Assembly (NCBI GenBank): GCA_013043295.1
Contig: JABDOO010000086.1
Coordinates: forward strand, 1 to 21,870
DNA: 21,870 nt
Origin: Candidatus Nitrosopumilus sp.
GTDB lineage: Archaea; Thermoproteota; Nitrososphaeria; Nitrososphaerales; Nitrosopumilaceae
Reading direction: 5' to 3'
The notes beneath the pieces were generated by a model that was given only the letters and a program-made list of their open reading frames with translations, did not search any database and was not told the origin of the DNA. The translations under genes and the position numbers were made by a program. Below, piece after piece: positions 20,585-21,870 of this stretch. Every line of letters begins with the position of its first letter. Positions within the stretch are counted from its first letter, which is position 1.

Positions 20585-21870
20585 ATGTATTCTGTAATTT
20601 TAACAGAATTAGGAATCTCTGTTTTTAATGAGGGTAAACTCGATAAGGCATTTCCCTTCTCAAATCCTGTAAAAGAGTATCTTTTAGTAAAAAATAAAGA
20701 ATCAAAATTAAATGAAGTTGTTGACTATCTAGCATCAACTCAAAGAGGTTTTTCTGTAAGTGATGAATCATTGCTTGCAATTTTAAAAAAATATTCTATT
20801 GATTGTCACCTCATGGAGTCTACAGATTTAGATAAAGTTCAGGAAACTAAACCTCAAATTATTGTCGATTCAGGTTTTGCCTCTAACTTACAAGATACCC
20901 TTGGAAAATTAAGAGAGTTTGCTTTAGGATTATCTTCATCAAAAGTTACAGAAGTCTCAGAAAGTCCTGATCTTCACATCATCCAGGCAATTAATTCTCT
21001 AGATGAAATTGATAAAATAGCTAATGGATTAAGTTCAAGACTTAGAGAATGGTATGGATTACACTTTCCTGAATTAGATAACATTATTGACAGTATTAAC
21101 GGCTATGCACAAATTGTGATGGCAGGAAAAAGAGAATCACTAACTAAACAAATTTTTGAAGAAGCTGGTTTTCCTGAATCAAAAGTAGAAATGCTATCAT
21201 TAATTTCATCAAAAAGTAGAGGAGGCGACATTTCAGATATCAATTTATCTATAGTTCAATCCATTGCAAAACAAGTTTTAGAATTTCATGAATTACGTAA
21301 GCAGCTTGAAGAGCATGTTGAATCAGAAATGCAAAAGATTGCACCAAATCTTTCAGCGATACTTGGAACAGCAGTTGGTGCAAGAATTTTAGGAAGAGCT
21401 GGAAGTCTTAAAAAAATGGCATCACTTCCTGCTAGTACAATTCAAGTTCTAGGAGCTGAGAAAGCATTATTCAGATCATTGAAGACAGGATCCCAACCTC
21501 CAAAACATGGACTGTTATTCCAACATGCCATGGTTCATGCAGCTCCTAGATGGCAAAGAGGAAAAATTGCTCGTGCAGTTGCTGCAAAAGCAGTCATTGC
21601 TGCAAGAGTTGATGTGTATGGTGAGGGATTAAACCAAACATTACTTGAAAAACTCAACGTCAGAGTTGATGAAATAGGCAAGAAATATGAAAATCCAACT
21701 GAAAAAGACTCCAGACCACCTCAAACGTTTAGAAGAGAAGGTGGCTTTAGAGACAATCCAAGAAGAGAAGGTGGAGATAGAAGAAGGGGTGACCGTAGAG
21801 AAGGTGGAGATAGAAGAAGGGGTGACCGTAGAGAAGGTGGAGATAGAAGAAGGGGTGACCGTAGAGAAGG
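20585..21870 (+). CDS. nop5: C/D-box snoRNP-like protein Nop5 (Nop56/58), 3' end outside window
   Basis: A frame of 428 codons that is still open at the window edge. The N-terminal domain, central coiled coil and NOP domain are all visible: ILTELGISVF, SSRLREWYGLHFPEL, NLSAILGTAVGARIL, GSLKKMASLPASTIQVLGAEKALF, and KHGLLFQHAMVHAAPRWQRGKIAR, the conserved RNA- and L7Ae-contacting NOP segment. It is the scaffold that holds fibrillarin and L7Ae on C/D-box guide RNAs for 2'-O-methylation. The C-terminus turns into an Arg/Gly/Asp-rich tail with 11-residue repeats (GGDRRRGDRRE). Fibrillarin is often next to nop5 and might lie just downstream. The start is ATG at 20585, with a TATA-like TTTTTTAAAG at 20554-20563. 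Confidence 0.94.
   Translation, partial: MYSVILTELGISVFNEGKLDKAFPFSNPVKEYLLVKNKESKLNEVVDYLASTQRGFSVSDESLLAILKKYSIDCHLMESTDLDKVQETKPQIIVDSGFASNLQDTLGKLREFALGLSSSKVTEVSESPDLHIIQAINSLDEIDKIANGLSSRLREWYGLHFPELDNIIDSINGYAQIVMAGKRESLTKQIFEEAGFPESKVEMLSLISSKSRGGDISDINLSIVQSIAKQVLEFHELRKQLEEHVESEMQKIAPNLSAILGTAVGARILGRAGSLKKMASLPASTIQVLGAEKALFRSLKTGSQPPKHGLLFQHAMVHAAPRWQRGKIARAVAAKAVIAARVDVYGEGLNQTLLEKLNVRVDEIGKKYENPTEKDSRPPQTFRREGGFRDNPRREGGDRRRGDRREGGDRRRGDRREGGDRRRGDRRE
21770..21870 (+). repeat. 33-bp tandem repeat encoding the Nop5 tail
   Basis: Three exact 33-bp copies (21770-21802, 21803-21835, 21836-21868) and the start of a fourth, in frame, each coding GGDRRRGDRRE. Preceded by a degenerate unit (GGFRDNPRRE). 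It continues past the window edge, so the true copy number is unknown; short-read assembly could have collapsed it. Confidence 0.85.

Overview
The window comes from an AT-rich archaeon, almost certainly a Nitrosopumilus/Nitrosarchaeum-like ammonia-oxidising archaeon (Nitrososphaerota, formerly Thaumarchaeota). The evidence is the set of archaeal informational genes (eL21, eS30, RpoF, RadA, Nop5, the DUF655-KsgA-HemK cluster), a tRNA-Ser with encoded CCA, and several small protein families I associate with this phylum. Most genes have a TATA-like element about 24-30 nt upstream of the start codon, and TTG or GTG starts are frequent. Both point to mostly leaderless mRNAs. The phylum assignment is an inference from gene content; no 16S rRNA gene is present.

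Layout. 1-948: the end of a PQQ-type sugar dehydrogenase, broken by a one-base frameshift and ending in a short Cys-containing tail. 996-3199: two divergent tandem gene pairs, two roadblock-like proteins on the minus strand and two DICT-like sensor proteins on the plus strand. 3196-6492: small genes, including three tiny zinc-binding proteins, a membrane-anchored winged-helix protein, an SPFH/prohibitin protein, a short membrane protein and a membrane-anchored cupredoxin-like protein without a complete copper site. 6510-9664: a methyltransferase with a zinc ribbon, then an operon of a possible degenerate metalloprotease and a SirB1/TPR protein, then a small coiled-coil protein. 9738-10801: a zinc-ribbon protein, tRNA-Ser(GCT) and a metallophosphoesterase. 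10913-11944: an isocitrate/isopropylmalate dehydrogenase-family enzyme with unusual active-site residues.

11945-14371 is a minus-strand translation/transcription operon: rpl21e, rpoF, DUF655, ksgA and a HemK2/Mtq2-like methyltransferase. The genes overlap or nearly abut. Upstream lie rlmN, radA (with a palindrome at its transcription start), rps30e and a large radical-SAM protein. pyrD and pyrK form an overlapping pair for pyrimidine synthesis. Nop5, the core of the C/D-box RNA methylation complex, starts at 20585 and runs off the window inside an Arg-rich 33-bp tandem repeat.

Most of the window is ordinary core genome. The best candidates for undescribed biology are the divergent roadblock/DICT paralogue cassette with its tandem operator-like repeats, the radA palindrome, the degenerate zincin plus SirB1 operon, the short conserved C-terminal tail of the sugar dehydrogenase, and the low-complexity tails on RadA and Nop5.
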